From Protula sp. h YS-2021 (lineage: Eukaryota > Annelida > Polychaeta > Sabellida > Serpulidae): 64,000 nucleotides of DNA. Each line of letters starts with the position of its first letter. Within the stretch, counting starts at the first letter, position 1. Of this stretch, positions 48,001-59,868 are shown piece after piece. The stretch is taken from the NCBI GenBank assembly GCA_949752745.1, contig OX457027.1, positions 58,222,053 to 58,286,052 of the forward strand, read 5' to 3'. A model generated the notes under the pieces. It was not told where the DNA came from. It did no database searches and saw only the letters and a program-made list of their open reading frames with translations. Made by a program: the position numbers and the translations under genes.

Positions 48001-49690
48001 TTTTGTTTTGACAAACAGTCTTGAATGGGAAGTAATCACAAGTACCGTTCAGGATTGCCGTAATTGTGGCACTGATGTGATACACATTTGTTAACATTTT
48101 AGTGTTCGACTTTTTGTTTTGACTCCAGTTCCTGTGCAATCTTTAAGGCTAAAACTCAATCCCTTGGCGATTTCAGTATGCTTAAAAACACACATGGTTG
48201 TTCTGAATGTTTTCATTATTAATTTCAGACAACATTAGGTGCCCCCCCCCCCCACGAACTAAGTAACGCCACATCGCAACAGTTTTCGAAGCGCGTGGTT
48301 TGCTGATTGGTCGTTACTGTATCGTTTTAATCCGAAAAAGGCGCTAACTTCATAGAGTGGCGAGTTACCCCCAAAGGGATTTCTGGAAACTATAATCAAA
48401 CGTGTGAAAAAGGACATTACCTGCATTGTTTTCTTTTTTTTCACCTTTTTGTCTTCTGTGAATTCAATGTTTGGAGTGAAAAAAAGAATTGTATGGAAGT
48501 TCAAATTTAGAATATAATTGTGTGAAAAGAATTCTGAGCAAATTCAAAAGTACTCAAAATTGCATTTACGTCACTTAATGGGTTTGAATTGGTGCAGATG
48601 CTTTTCTTTGGTATCTGTTTTCTTTCGTCTCGCAAATAATACTCGGCTTAAATTTAGATACTAAATTTGTGTGTTTAAATAGCAGTGCCTGAATTTGTAA
48701 TGAATTCATTTCTGAACCGATTATTGTGAAACACTTAACCTCGTTTCTCTGTCACAGATATGTATAGCAAGCAATGACTGTGCGTCGGCATTTTGGCGTT
48801 GACACTGTGACCTCATGAAGCTTAACTAAACTTTGTCCTGGACACAGAAATAACTGAGCACTCATATTGCTCTAATACTTCCCCTTTAGCATACGACAGG
48901 TTTTTTTATGTGTCTTGTCATCACACTCCTGACAAGGTTAAGGTTTTAAGCTGGGCCCACAGAACATTAAAAAATATGAAACCGCTACGAAGCTGGAACA
49001 CTCCAATTTTTTCCCAAGGACTTTTGTTTCATCTAGAATACCCTTCGTAAAGGCATGTATAGACAGCTTCCGTTGGTCCCGTTCCGTTGAAGAGAATGTA
49101 CTAAGTTAATGATGTATTAATGGCTGGTTTCCTTTTCCACCCTACAGCCAAGGATAGCGAAAGAGTTGACGTTAAAACCATGACAATATTCAAAGGAAAT
49201 TGTCAATCTTTATTTCAATTGTAAGTTTGTAACCAAAGTATTCTAATAAGAAATGTTCTGATAACTTGAATTCTTGTAATGAAAATGTTATAACCAAGAA
49301 CACAAAAGTACAGGTTTTTCAGTAGAAGTATGCAGTTTGCGATAGAAGAACCAGAACGGGTAGTTGATATTAAATGGCTAATCGTAATCTTTTTTTTTTT
49401 CAAATGTGGATTAATTGGCTTTAAAAATATTACATATGCCGCATGTGATTAATTGCGTTTACCAAATGTTTTAACGTCTAAAACTGTACAGTTTTTCTCA
49501 GTAATGTAAATTCTCCCACAGTTGGGTTTGAATAAATAATATTTCATTGCCAGTTATTGTAACATTGTGAGTTGGTTAAGTTTATTGCTAAGTTAGGTGG
49601 ATTTTAAAAGAAATAAAACAAGCATAAGTTGGGACATGTGTTTTTATGTTTTAAAATGGTTAAAATGTAGTTATTGAGAATTTCATCCCG
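45097..49690. other. Gene-free stretch after PHAF1
   Basis: It begins with the PHAF1 3' untranslated region, whose poly(A) site I cannot place with confidence. Low-complexity C runs occur near 46165-46200, 47297-47312 and 48241-48254. The open frames here are short and unlike known families. Confidence 0.5.
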
Positions 49691-50599
49691 CAGCGCGACA
49701 CTACACACACATAATAGGCCTTTGTCAAGAATTTGTCGCAAAGTTGTCGAACTGACAAGAGACTGACTAATTTGTCTTGTCCATTTGACGATGCCCAATT
49801 CAACGAATTCCAATCAAAAATTTGTCAACACTATTTCATAAATTTGTCATTAATTCGTCAGTTTACAGCTTGTCATTAATTCGTCTTGCTAATAATTCGT
49901 CAGAAACTTGTCATTTTGAACTTGTCAATTTTTCAAAAATTCGTCAAAACTTCGTCAAATTGATTGACGACCATAAACTCGTCAACCTGACGATGCCTAA
50001 CTCAACAATGTAGATTTGTCAAAAATTTGTCTTTGTCACTGGCTTGTCATTTTCTTGTCACGTATTTGTCAAATCCTAATTTGCAGTTTGTCAATATCTT
50101 GTCACAAATTCATCAAAGTATCTTTGACAAGTGATTGACGAACTATCCGAATAAAGAATATAAGACAAAATAATTACGATTTGAAAACATTTAAATTAAC
50201 ACCATTGTCCAAGGACATTGTGGCCAGCCAAGTTCAAGTTAATCAAGTATAATAAGAATGTTCAGGGACATTGTTACCAGCCCCAAACATTAATATTTAA
50301 TTATACTAGAGTGGCCAGTGTACACCAACATCAGAATACCCGAACATGTCAAACTGTTTTATTAGACAGTCATTGTTTTTTATTCTTGTCAACAAAAACA
50401 AATGTTAGCCCATCCCTACCCCCTCCCCTGCCATACTTTTCCTCCGTCTGCCTCTCCTGTTTACAAAGTTTTACAATTTTGTACTATTTCAAAATTAAGA
50501 CTATTATCTTATATAAATATGAATGAATATATATATATGGGATATATGGATATGTGGATATGTGTATGGGAACATGTTTAGCCATGTGGAATGTGCGAC

Positions 50600-50840
50600 T
50601 ATAAACTATACTCTACGTCTTTTTTATCCGGATCTGGAAGGTAATCACCGTAAAGGTTTTACTGTTAGTCTTTTTCATCTCGGTCACGACAAGCAGGTCT
50701 TACTGTTTGTCTTTTCATCCGGTTCCCGAAGGGGGTGGCTAAAAACAGGTTTTCCTGTACGTGTTTTAATGCGGATCTTGAAGGTTGTCGCTCGTAATGA
50801 GTTATGCCATGGTATTTTTATCCGAAACACCTGAAAGGTG
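50600..50840 (+). repeat. Four degenerate units of about 55-70 bp inside element I
   Basis: Units begin TCTTTTTTATCCGGATCTGG, TCTTTTTCATCTCGGTCACG, TCTTTTCATCCGGTTCCCG and GTTTTAATGCGGATCTTG. Each is followed by a GGT- and TTTTACTGT-like part. Confidence 0.55.
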
Positions 50841-51136
50841 GTCGCCACATCGCCTATTCGCTATTTCATTGTTTTTGATAACCGTCACCCATCCCCCACT
50901 TCCATCTAATGTCGGCACGGATCTCAACACAACACTAACCTCTTTCACTGTGTTGGACCGTATCCAAAGTGTACTTACATCAGCAGAAAAAAAAGAAAAG
51001 GCACAGAAGGCATCCTTCTTACTGAGGATCCATTGCGCCAATTTTTTGCGACAATTATCCAAGTACTCAACAAGTATTTTTTTTAACAAAAATTCACCTG
51101 AGAACCATTCGGACTAAAATGGAAGGCAAAAATCAA

Positions 51137-51970
51137 TTGTTGGAGAAGGAACATTTTGAAAATGCCTCGAAAAAAAAAATAATCAAATCATATTTTCAAA
51201 AAAATTTAATATATTGTGACAAAGAGGATTTTTTTATTCATTTCGATAGCTGATTTTTAATGATATATTATATCAATAAATTTCTTATATTTTTTATTTA
51301 TTAACTGATATTATTTATTCGCTGATATCTGAAATGACGACTGAATTGGGTTTCTTTCTAAAAGTTTTAGAGGTGGAAGTATCGTAAGACATGAAGTTCC
51401 CAGGGCAGTTCTTTCACATAAAATTGGTCAGGTTGACGAACTTGTGACAAGTTTTCGACAATTTTATGACAAGTTGCTGACAAGTTTTGTAGTATTGTAA
51501 TATTTAATATATTTTGATATTTATACCATCAGTTTTTATTTTGATAGTTATACAATTGTGGGAGAAGGAACATTTTGAAAATGCCTCGAAAAAAAAATAA
51601 TCAAATCATATTTTCACAAAAATTTAATATATTGTGACAAAGAGGATTTTTTTATTCATTTCGATAGCTGATTTTTAATGATTTATTATATCAACAAATT
51701 TCTTAATTTTTTTATTTATTAACTGATATTATTTATTCGCTGATATCTGAAATGACGACTGAATTGGGTTTCTTTCTAAAAGTTTTAAAGGTGGAAGTAT
51801 CGTAAGACATGAAGTTCCCAGGGCAGTTCTTTCACATCAAATTGGTCAGGTTGACGAACTTGTGACAAGTTTTCGACAATTTTATGACAAGTTGCTGACA
51901 AGTTTTGTAGTATTGTAATATTTAATATATTTTGGTATTTTTTTACCATCAGTTTTTATTTTGATAGTTA
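51137..51970 (+). repeat. 418-bp tandem duplication inside element I
   Basis: ATTGTTGGAGAAGGAACATT at 51137 recurs as ATTGTGGGAGAAGGAACATT at 51555, and the two copies then stay almost identical to about 51970. The close identity points to a recent duplication. Confidence 0.95.
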
Positions 51971-52591
51971 TGCCATCAGGTTTTGTTATATTAAACATTA
52001 AAATAATCGAATCCATTCACCCTGTTTGATTACATACCAGTAAGTACACAGTATACATTATTCATTGCAACACTGGGCGATAATACAATTTTCACAAAGT
52101 TCACAAGCATTTTACAAACATCACAAACAACTTATTTCAAAAAATGCAGAGAATATGATGTGTTCAGATACATCATGGTTTATCCATCAAACATGTTTTT
52201 AAGACGTGATAATTTGAAACTTCTCGTAATATTCATTAAAACCTAAGAAATCTCAAAAAGGATGTCCACGTGTTTTCACTTGTTTTGAAAAGGATGTGAC
52301 GTCATGATGTCGCAATACTTGAGAAATTTGTGACAAGTTTCTGACAAGAAAGCGACAAGTGTTTGTCAATGTGTGACGAGGCATTGGTCAGAAACTCGTC
52401 AAGACCCTGACGAGGTCAAACTTGTCAAACTGACAATCAACTGACAAGTTCTTGACAAACTACTGACAAAGTGTGACGAGGCAAAATTATGTGTGCAGAA
52501 GTGAACACGAAATAATTATACTTCAGTTATATTTACTAAGAAGCTGGTAAGGTACTTGGTAACTTTTGCATTGTAGTTCAGGGTGAGTTTT

Positions 52592-53257
52592 GGTGGGGTA
52601 CATACAAATTGACCACCGGTCAACTGACCACCAGGCATACTGACCACCAGACAAGTGACCACCGGCCAGCTGACCACCAGGGAAATGAAAAAATGTACAA
52701 ACTGACCACCAAATCCTTTTTTTTTTTCAATTTTTTTTAATGAAAACATAAACGGGTGACGCGTGTCCTCAACCCCCACTATTGACGCTGGGGATTAGAG
52801 ATGAAGATTATAAATATAGCAAAGCACCAGTTCACAAGTAGGGAGATAGGGATTAAGAGATGCTGCTCTACCTTACAGAGACAAGGTTTGGCGACTGTCT
52901 ACGTTTTACAAAGCAACGTCATACTCCGGAGTTGTTGGATGAATACAACAAAGCACAAAGGTGTAAACACTACCGCACCGGTTCACAAGTAGGGGGATAA
53001 GGATTAGGGATTAAGAGCTGCTGCTGTATATTATAGAGACAGCTGATTAGTATTTTGTAGTGTCATCGAAATTGCCACATATTATGTAAAACGTTGTGAA
53101 TGTGGTTGAATTGCATGTACGATTGTTCACACGACGATTTGGTCATAAATATGTTTTGGTAGTCAGCTGTCCATTCTATATTTCCGTGGTGGTCAGTATG
53201 TCTGGTGGTCACTTGTCCGGTGGTCAGTATGTTTGGTGGTCACTTGGCCCACACCCA
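52592..53257. mobile_element. Foldback-like element II, termini of GACCACC subrepeats
   Basis: The left end has five head-to-tail units of 15-16 bp, GACCACCRG plus six or seven variable bases, at 52611, 52626, 52642, 52657 and 52672. The right end (53189-53248) has four or five inverted units (TGGTGGTCAGTATGTC and variants). GGTGGGGTAC at the left margin is mirrored by GGCCCACACCC at the right. An internal sequence beginning TTCACAAGTAGGG occurs twice, at 52831 and 52981. It is 666 bp and non-coding. Confidence 0.82.
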
Positions 53258-54496
53258 GTTTTGGTATCAGTTACTGAAAGAAGTGAATTTTCTTTGAAAA
53301 AAGGTCCAGAAAGAAGTAGGATTTAGAAGTGGTTATCTGTGTCGTGACTGCCCCAGCCATTAAAACTAATGAGACTAATAAAACCAGATTCTTTTGGATA
53401 CCATATAATCTGAACGGACATGAAGAAAAGTGTCCCAGGTGACGTCTTCGGGATGGGAAAGAAATTGTAAAATGTCTCATATTTACACCATATTTTTTAA
53501 TTTTATATTTCATGTTATTTTAACAGACTATTTTCTTGAATGTTTGGACACGTAATTATATTCTCTTTAGTTCAGTCAGTGCTATAAACTTACACTTCTA
53601 AAAATTGCTCACTGTCAATATCGAAAAAAAAAATTCTTACCAAACAAGGAGTATAAACGTAGAAAAGCGATTGATCTTGGCCAGAAGACTAGAGAAACTT
53701 TGGATAAAAAGTGATCAGACATTATCAAAAATCATAATAGCAGCATCAATGACATGGTATGGGTGACACTTAATATTATCTGATGAACTAATTAGAAGGT
53801 AATTACGTGTTATTTGACAACATACAATTATTGCCGTGGGCTATATACTTGGTATGGGCTCACGAGTACATCTGTTACTTGTTCTGGAAACAAAGATCCT
53901 CATCCAAGCAATTGAACAGAACGTTGACAAGAATTTATCAGCTAATATGACCATTGTCGAGCGCCACGTAACACACATGGAGTAAGAAGGCGATAAAAAA
54001 AGTTTTGTATTATAAAACATTTCTGTTGTTGTTCTAGTGATTCACACTGTGTGTGCATACCCATGGGAAGCAACAATGCCCGGCTTGAGGGTGCTTCTTA
54101 TTATTTCAAGCGAACTCACTAGATAATTGTTTATCAAAAGAAATAAAAGTAACTCCGTTAACTGTGCACCAATGTAACATAGGTACACCAGATTAAATAA
54201 GCTTATGAAGGAAGCAATCTTTTGTAAGAAAATTTATCCCGATAACAAGTGATCTTATTTAGACAATTAAAACCGATCTGGGGGTTTATCTTTCATATGG
54301 TTTCTAGATACCTGTAGTTTATTACTTTAATCCCAACTGACTTTGAGTAGTCCAATATATAAGGTCCATGGCTTTGACGTAGACTAGACAAAAAAGCAGT
54401 ATTTGACAACAACGAAAATAGAGATTGGGAGGTTTGATGTAAAGAATTACCCCAATCCATCCTTGCCCTCAGCACGTAATGATTACGTTTTATACG

Positions 54497-54497
<1 letters not shown>
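53258..54497. other. Gene-free stretch, nothing recognised
   Basis: AT-rich sequence between element II and a microsatellite, without long open frames or repeats that I can match inside the window. Confidence 0.5.

Positions 54498-54560
<63 letters not shown>
54498..54560 (+). repeat. (TA)n microsatellite
   Basis: An uninterrupted TA run of about 60 bp. Confidence 0.98.
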
Positions 54561-54939
54561 CACTTGTCACAATTACATTTTCAACACACATAGTAAAATT
54601 ACAGGTACAACAGCATTCACAAAGTAGCAGAGGAAATATTTATTCTTCTCATATCATGGACTACGCCATGATTACAACATTCAGAAGCTGTATTTCTGTC
54701 GTCATATATGCAGTTTATGGACCATTCTGCCGAACAGCATAGACATCTCTGATATGGTCATGTGACCAATGTGTCGGTCGTAAAAATAAACAAACTTACG
54801 ATCTAAGGTAAGGGCGTAGTTTACTCGTAGACTCATCTCATATTTCAATCATATTGTCTTTTTTGTAAACGGATACAAACCCAAACGTGGCTCTAGCAAA
54901 TTCTTACTCTGGAATTTTCAGAAGTTTTGAGTCTCGACT

Positions 54940-56560
54940 GCAACAAGTTCGGCTAGTCCTAGCGGACCCTAGCTCCGAGTAGCTCTGACTTGTATAACAT
55001 CGTATATCTCTCTGGTAACTTTTTAGCGCACCGCTTCTTGGAGCTAAGCGGACCCCAGCTCCGAGTCAGCTCTGACTTATAAAACACCGCATATCTCTCT
55101 GTCAGAAAACTTTGCAGCGCACCGCTCCTTTAGCTAAGCGGACCCTTGCTATCGTCCTAGGACAGAAAGGGTCACAGTTCCTGTGGCCATTGATCTCAAC
55201 TTTCGAGGCTCTCGGTCTTTCAGCCCACGTTCCAGGACCCCGAGGTTCGGAGTGTGGTAGGCATTTTCTTAAAAAGCACACTGAGAAGTATCCCGGCGCA
55301 TTATGTTCAACCACAACGAAACTACCAAACTTGAGTAAAGAGTAGTTTTTGTTGTAGAATCAGTTATTGTGGGGGATAATGGGGGATTCTTTACCACGAT
55401 CTCAAGAAAACACCTACTCGTATTTGTCGCAGTACAAAATTGTTATTTGACCGTAAAAATTGTGCGCCGTGATTTATAATTGGGCCATTTATGTAATGCA
55501 GTCTTTAAAACAACGCCATTGGTCCGAGTCGCGCACTGAGATTAGCATATCTGACATCAGTGACAACTTCTGTTACTGGATCTCTGACTCTTGCTGTCAT
55601 AGGAAGACTGCAAGAGTCATCAAGGGCAAGGCAGCTGCGAGTTAGCTCCAGCTCCGATAGCTCCGAGTCAGCTCTGACTTCGTATATATCTCACTCAGTC
55701 AGAGCTATGAAGCCTTACGTTGTTCTGCTAAAAATATTGGTTAACTTCGTATCTTCTGAGACACAAATCCTGCGTACCGGTCCCTGTTATTCAAATATTT
55801 AATTTAAGCCAAATGGCACTTTGGGTTTCCGAATAAATTACGCAAAAATGCTAGGTTTCGAATACAAAGTAACCGGGTAAAAAAATGAAAGAAATGATAG
55901 GTGTGCAATGTCGCCTAAATGTGCAATTTCTCTTACACCAAAGAGTAGTCGTGTTTTTAACAACCCATATGCTATTTTAAACATGAATTCAAAGTTTTAG
56001 CAAATAGTTTTAAGTTTCTTCTATGTTTCGAGTATGAGTGGTTTTTGCTATATTTCTTCTATATTTCTCTTTCATTTCTTTCATTTTTTATCCGGTTCCC
56101 TCGCAGTTGAAATTCGTGCGCATTTTATTGGAAACACCCAAAGTGTGATTTGGCTTATAAGGTCATGCACAAAATACCTTATTTGCAAAACAGGCACAAT
56201 TTTTTGTGGGTTGCATATCTTTTATTTCTTCGTCAAAGCGTAGAAAAGCTTTCTAACTCAGCTGCCAAATGTTTGTTTGCGTTCTTGGCTTTAAATGTCA
56301 TGTGGATAAAGTTAAGTGACCAAAAATTACATAAAGGGATTAATGATTTTCTGTAAAATATATACTCATATAATTGATAGATGCAGAATTAGTCATAAAT
56401 TTATTAGTCTTTTTTTTTTTGGCATATGGTGAAGTTCCTCAAAGTACAACGGCAATGACATACAACTTCTCTGTTACATTTTCTTTAAAAGAAAAGAATA
56501 CGGAAATAAGCACAAATCCCCCGCAATAACTGTCGTTTGTTTACATCCAGGAAGATGGTA
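54940..56560 (+). repeat. Family A copy, most complete version
   Basis: It contains in order the AGCTCTGACTTGTATAACATC block (twice, near 54983 and 55068), the GACAGAAAGGGTCACAGTTC block, the GACTCTTGCTGTCATAGGAA block, TCAGAGCTATGAAGCCTTAC, the CGCCTAAATGTG block and CCAAATGTTTGTTTGCGTTC. Each block recurs in other family members. Length is about 1.6 kb. No open frame of note exists. Confidence 0.82.
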
Positions 56561-56819
56561 TATTGCATGAAAACTGACAGTAAATTTTGTATCTACCAAA
56601 CACTTTTCAATTGGTATTTCAAAGAGCATGCAAGAAATTAAAAGTCAAATATCGTGGGTATACAGAATAAATAAATGACAGAAAAACCCCATTATTGGCC
56701 ACAACAACACTGTATATGCAATTGCAAAACTACTCTACTCAATTTTGGGAGTTTCGTCAAGGTCGAAAATAATACGCCAGGATATTTCTCTGTGCTTTTG
56801 AAGAAAAGACCTCTTAGTT

Positions 56820-57131
56820 AGAACCTCAATGTCCTAGAACAGTCTCGAAAGTTGAAATCAATGATTATTTCTATTACAGGGACTGTGACCCTTTCTGCAC
56901 TATGGTGATATAAAGGGTCCGCTGGGACTCCTAATAGGGGCAGCTTTGCATGTTCTGAGGTTCGAGTCCTGCATACCAGTCCCTGTTATACAAACATGTA
57001 CTGGACGTTCATGTACAATTAGTCTCTATCCGCGTACACGATCTCTACAACAGGCACTAAGAAAGTGATAAGATTAAAAAAATTATCATATGCGCGTTCC
57101 AAGTGCACCAAAATGCTTAGGACATGATTCT
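56820..57131 (+). repeat. Family A copy, left part, interrupted by element III
   Basis: TCGAAAGTTGAAATCAATGA, GACTGTGACCCTTTCTGC and AGCTTTGCATGTTCTGAGG match other family members. The copy appears to resume at about 58590 on the other side of element III. Confidence 0.65.
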
Positions 57132-58577
57132 GAGCAACTTTCGTGCCTGCAGCGGTTCCTGGTCAACTGGGCGAAAGGTCAGGTGGGCACCAAATCAGGT
57201 GGACGACAAGAACTCTCAGGTCAACTGGGCGACAGAAAAAAGTCAAATGGGCGACAATAAAAGTCAATAAACGTCAAATGGAAACAAAACAGAAGTATTT
57301 CTTCTATTTTGCTATTTGTACCAGAGGTTGTTTGCTGAAAATTTATTCAAGATGATCGTATCTTTGGCTAAGAACAAACCATTTTTATTTCGCTTCTTTT
57401 GTTTCATTCAGACACTAATCACCCAAAATAATCATATTTGCTACATTCTGTCGTCAGGTCGTTGAAAAAAGCACAGAAACATTAAATTTAATTAAAGCAA
57501 ATCGAATATAATTGTAGTTCTTAAAACGCAATACCCGAAATTTGCATTATAAATCTTACTGGTTTCAAATTCCCTCAGTCAGAAGCTTTCAAATTCCAAT
57601 TGAACTGTATTATAAATCGTACGTATTAGAAACCGGTCGAATTAAAGGTTGACATAATTGTAATTCTCGAAAATTGTAATCAGTACCAAAAGTGTCAAAT
57701 ACATCTTAACACCAGAGATTGAGGCGTAGTATTTACTACAAAGTGATTTTGTTGTTGTCTTTCAAAATTTGCAACTGCGAAGGATAACATTGGATGTTGG
57801 GGCGGACATATTTATACACAAAAAGACCTACTGGAGTATATTGTAAAAATCAGTGATACGCTATAATTAAGTTCATTGGTTCCTTTCTTAATCCCAATTA
57901 AAAACATATTTACGAATGGAATGTGATATCTGTTAATGGCGTGAACCACAATGCAATCAACTACTCTTGCCCTGAGTAGGATTTCAACAAAAACTGCAAT
58001 TCACAAGAGCAAGCGGAGTGCTTTCCATGACGTTTCAAAACATTTCTACTTATTTGCAATCGAAGATAAACACCCAGTAATATTGATTCAATGTTAGCAG
58101 GAATAGCTCCGGGTGACTACAGTTGATCATATTTAAGTGGAAACGGCGGAGCGGCGGTTTTAATTCATGTTATTAAAGTTCAGCTGATGTGCGATTTAAG
58201 ATAAAAAAAATGGGATTTATCACTGCACGACTCGCTCGGGAAGCTGTAATTTCTAAACAGTACAATCAATGATATTCCATGCAATGCTTATAAGAAGCTA
58301 AATGGATCCAATGACCCGTAGTAGATTTTTTTTCAAATTGGCCTTTAAGTGTATTTTGGCGCTAACCCTTCAAGTTTATAACCGGCAAATTATCACCCGA
58401 TTTAATTTTATTAATCGCCCGGTTAATTTTTGTGTTGCAGAGTTGAATTTTATTTGTCGCCTGTTTGGCCTTTTCTGCCGCTAAGTTGACCGCATTTTAT
58501 GGCTTAGTGACACAAGAGTTGTCGCCCATTTGACTTTTTGTCGCCCAGCGGACTTGTCGCCCAGTTGACCAGTTGCT
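57132..58577. mobile_element. Foldback-like element III, termini of GTCAACTGGGCGACA subrepeats
   Basis: The left end (57158-57290) has five or six units such as GGTCAACTGGGCGAAA, GGTCAGGTGGGCACC and AGTCAAATGGGCGACA. The right end (58380-58570) has about eight inverted units such as TTGTCGCCCAGTTGACC, TTGTCGCCCATTTGAC and TCGCCCGGTTAATT. GAGCAACT occurs at the left margin (57132) and AGTTGCTC at the right (58571). The interior is AT-rich with no transposase. Confidence 0.8.
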
Positions 58578-58589
58578 CTATATAGTCAG

Positions 58590-58773
58590 TCACTGTGGAC
58601 TACATATACGCCTTTTTGCACAATAGGTACAATTTTTAATGAACTTCATATCTTTTATTTCTTCGTTAAATTGGAGAAAACTTTCGCACTCAGCTGTCAG
58701 ATGTTCCGGATTTTAAATGTACCGTGACCAATGTCAAGTGACCATATATTAAATAAAGGGGTCATAATATATA
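58590..58773 (+). repeat. Family A copy, middle part, left of Tigger element
   Basis: GCACAATAGGTACAATTTTT, CATATCTTTTATTTCTTCGT and AAATAAAGGGGTCATAATAT match family A at 56185-56350. The sequence stops at the TA target site and resumes after 59868. Confidence 0.75.
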
Positions 58774-59866
58774 CAGTATATATTCGTTACTTCGAAATCG
58801 GTTAATTCTAATTATTGGATAATTCGAACAAAAGTGCCCGGTCCCAACGTTTTTTACTACACATTTATACCAAAAAATTCGAATTAACGAATATACCGGT
58901 TAATTCGAACAAAATGAAAAGTGGCCATTTTTTTTAATTTTTTGTTTTAACTCAAAAAGCACTAAAGAAATGACCGAACATCAATGGTGATTTATCTTTT
59001 GTGCTTATTTGTGATGAAGAACCACTCAAACACCATTGATTGTGCCACAGATCTCAACAACGATTTGAATCCAAACTGTGCTGACTCCAGATGACATGAC
59101 GCAGTTTGGGAGTGAATATCAATCCACATCAAATCTTTTCAAGCAATGAAATTAAGATTTAGTGTACGGAGTACCCTATTTTAACCAATAAAATCTGCAA
59201 CTGTGAATTACTCATCATGGGAGTAAGTTCAGTTTGGCTATAAATATGACATGATCTACCTGAAATGTATGAACATTTTGGAATGCAAAATGGCTCGTAT
59301 GCGGAAATATAACGATCATACATAGGAAGTGAAATACAAAGCAGTGAAAGAGGTTGAAAGAGACACCAAAAAGGTTCAGATTGCAAGTGACTTCGACATG
59401 AAGCCTAGCACGCTTTCAACTTGGATAAAGGAAAAGGAGAAAATTATTTCAAGCTACGAGAACGAAACAGTTGAGAAAAGCGCAAGCGTTTAAGACTTGC
59501 AAAGAGTGGTTTTGCAATGCCCGAGCTCATAATCTGCCTATTAGCGGGTCTATTTTGATTGCTAAGGCAGAGGATTTTGCACGGGGTTTTGGTCATGTTG
59601 ATTTTAAGTGTGGCATAAGTTGGGTACAAAGGTTTCAGACTCGCCACAACATTGTCCTTGAGAAGATCTGCGGTGAGTCGGTAAACAAAGAGGCCGTCGC
59701 GCATTGGCATGCTGCTCAGTGGCGTGACATCTTAGACACTTATAGCAGCAAAGACATTTGAAACTGATGTAAAAAAATCTGAAGCCAAATATCGGTTAGT
59801 TCGAATATCGGTTAATTCAAACAATTTCGTCGATCCCATCTTGTTCGAAGTAACGAATATTTACTG
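58774..59866 (+). mobile_element. Tigger/pogo element with TA target duplication
   Basis: The ends CAGTATATATTCGTTACTTC and GAAGTAACGAATATTTACTG are inverted repeats with a few mismatches, and TA flanks both sides (58772-58773 and 59867-59868). The element is 1093 bp. It keeps only the DNA-binding part of a transposase, with no room for the DDE domain, so it is an internally deleted, non-autonomous copy. Confidence 0.9.
59290..59761 (+). pseudogene. Truncated Tigger transposase, DNA-binding region only
   Basis: An ATG at 59290 opens MARMRKYNDHT, then an in-frame TAG at 59323, then a CENP-B-type helix-turn-helix (VQIASDFDMKPSTLSTWIK). A +1 frameshift near 59480 leads into a Tc5-type second domain: CKEWFCNARAHNLPISGS, then ISWVQRFQTRHNI. 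The reading ends at TGA 59759-59761 just before the right terminal repeat. Stop, frameshift and the missing catalytic domain make it non-functional. Confidence 0.87.
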
Positions 59867-59868
59867 TA

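Larger units (their letters stand above)
49700..52495. mobile_element. Foldback-like element I, termini of TTGTCA subrepeats
   Basis: The left 430 bp (to about 50140) contain roughly 30 TTGTCA/TCGTCA motifs spaced about 15-18 bp apart. The right 190 bp (52310-52495) contain the same motif inverted (TGACAAG, TGACGAG). The outer ends also match inverted: CACACATAATAGGCC against GGCAAAATTATGTGTG. The interior has a 418-bp tandem duplication and no transposase open frame. No target duplication was recognised. Confidence 0.78.

Noticed and set aside
49700..52495. Regular short repeats as a CRISPR array
   Set aside because: Units are degenerate and spacers are not of constant length; the motifs are inverted at the other end and the DNA is clearly from an animal.
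54403..54742. Two open frames across the TA repeat
   Set aside because: Microsatellite artefacts.
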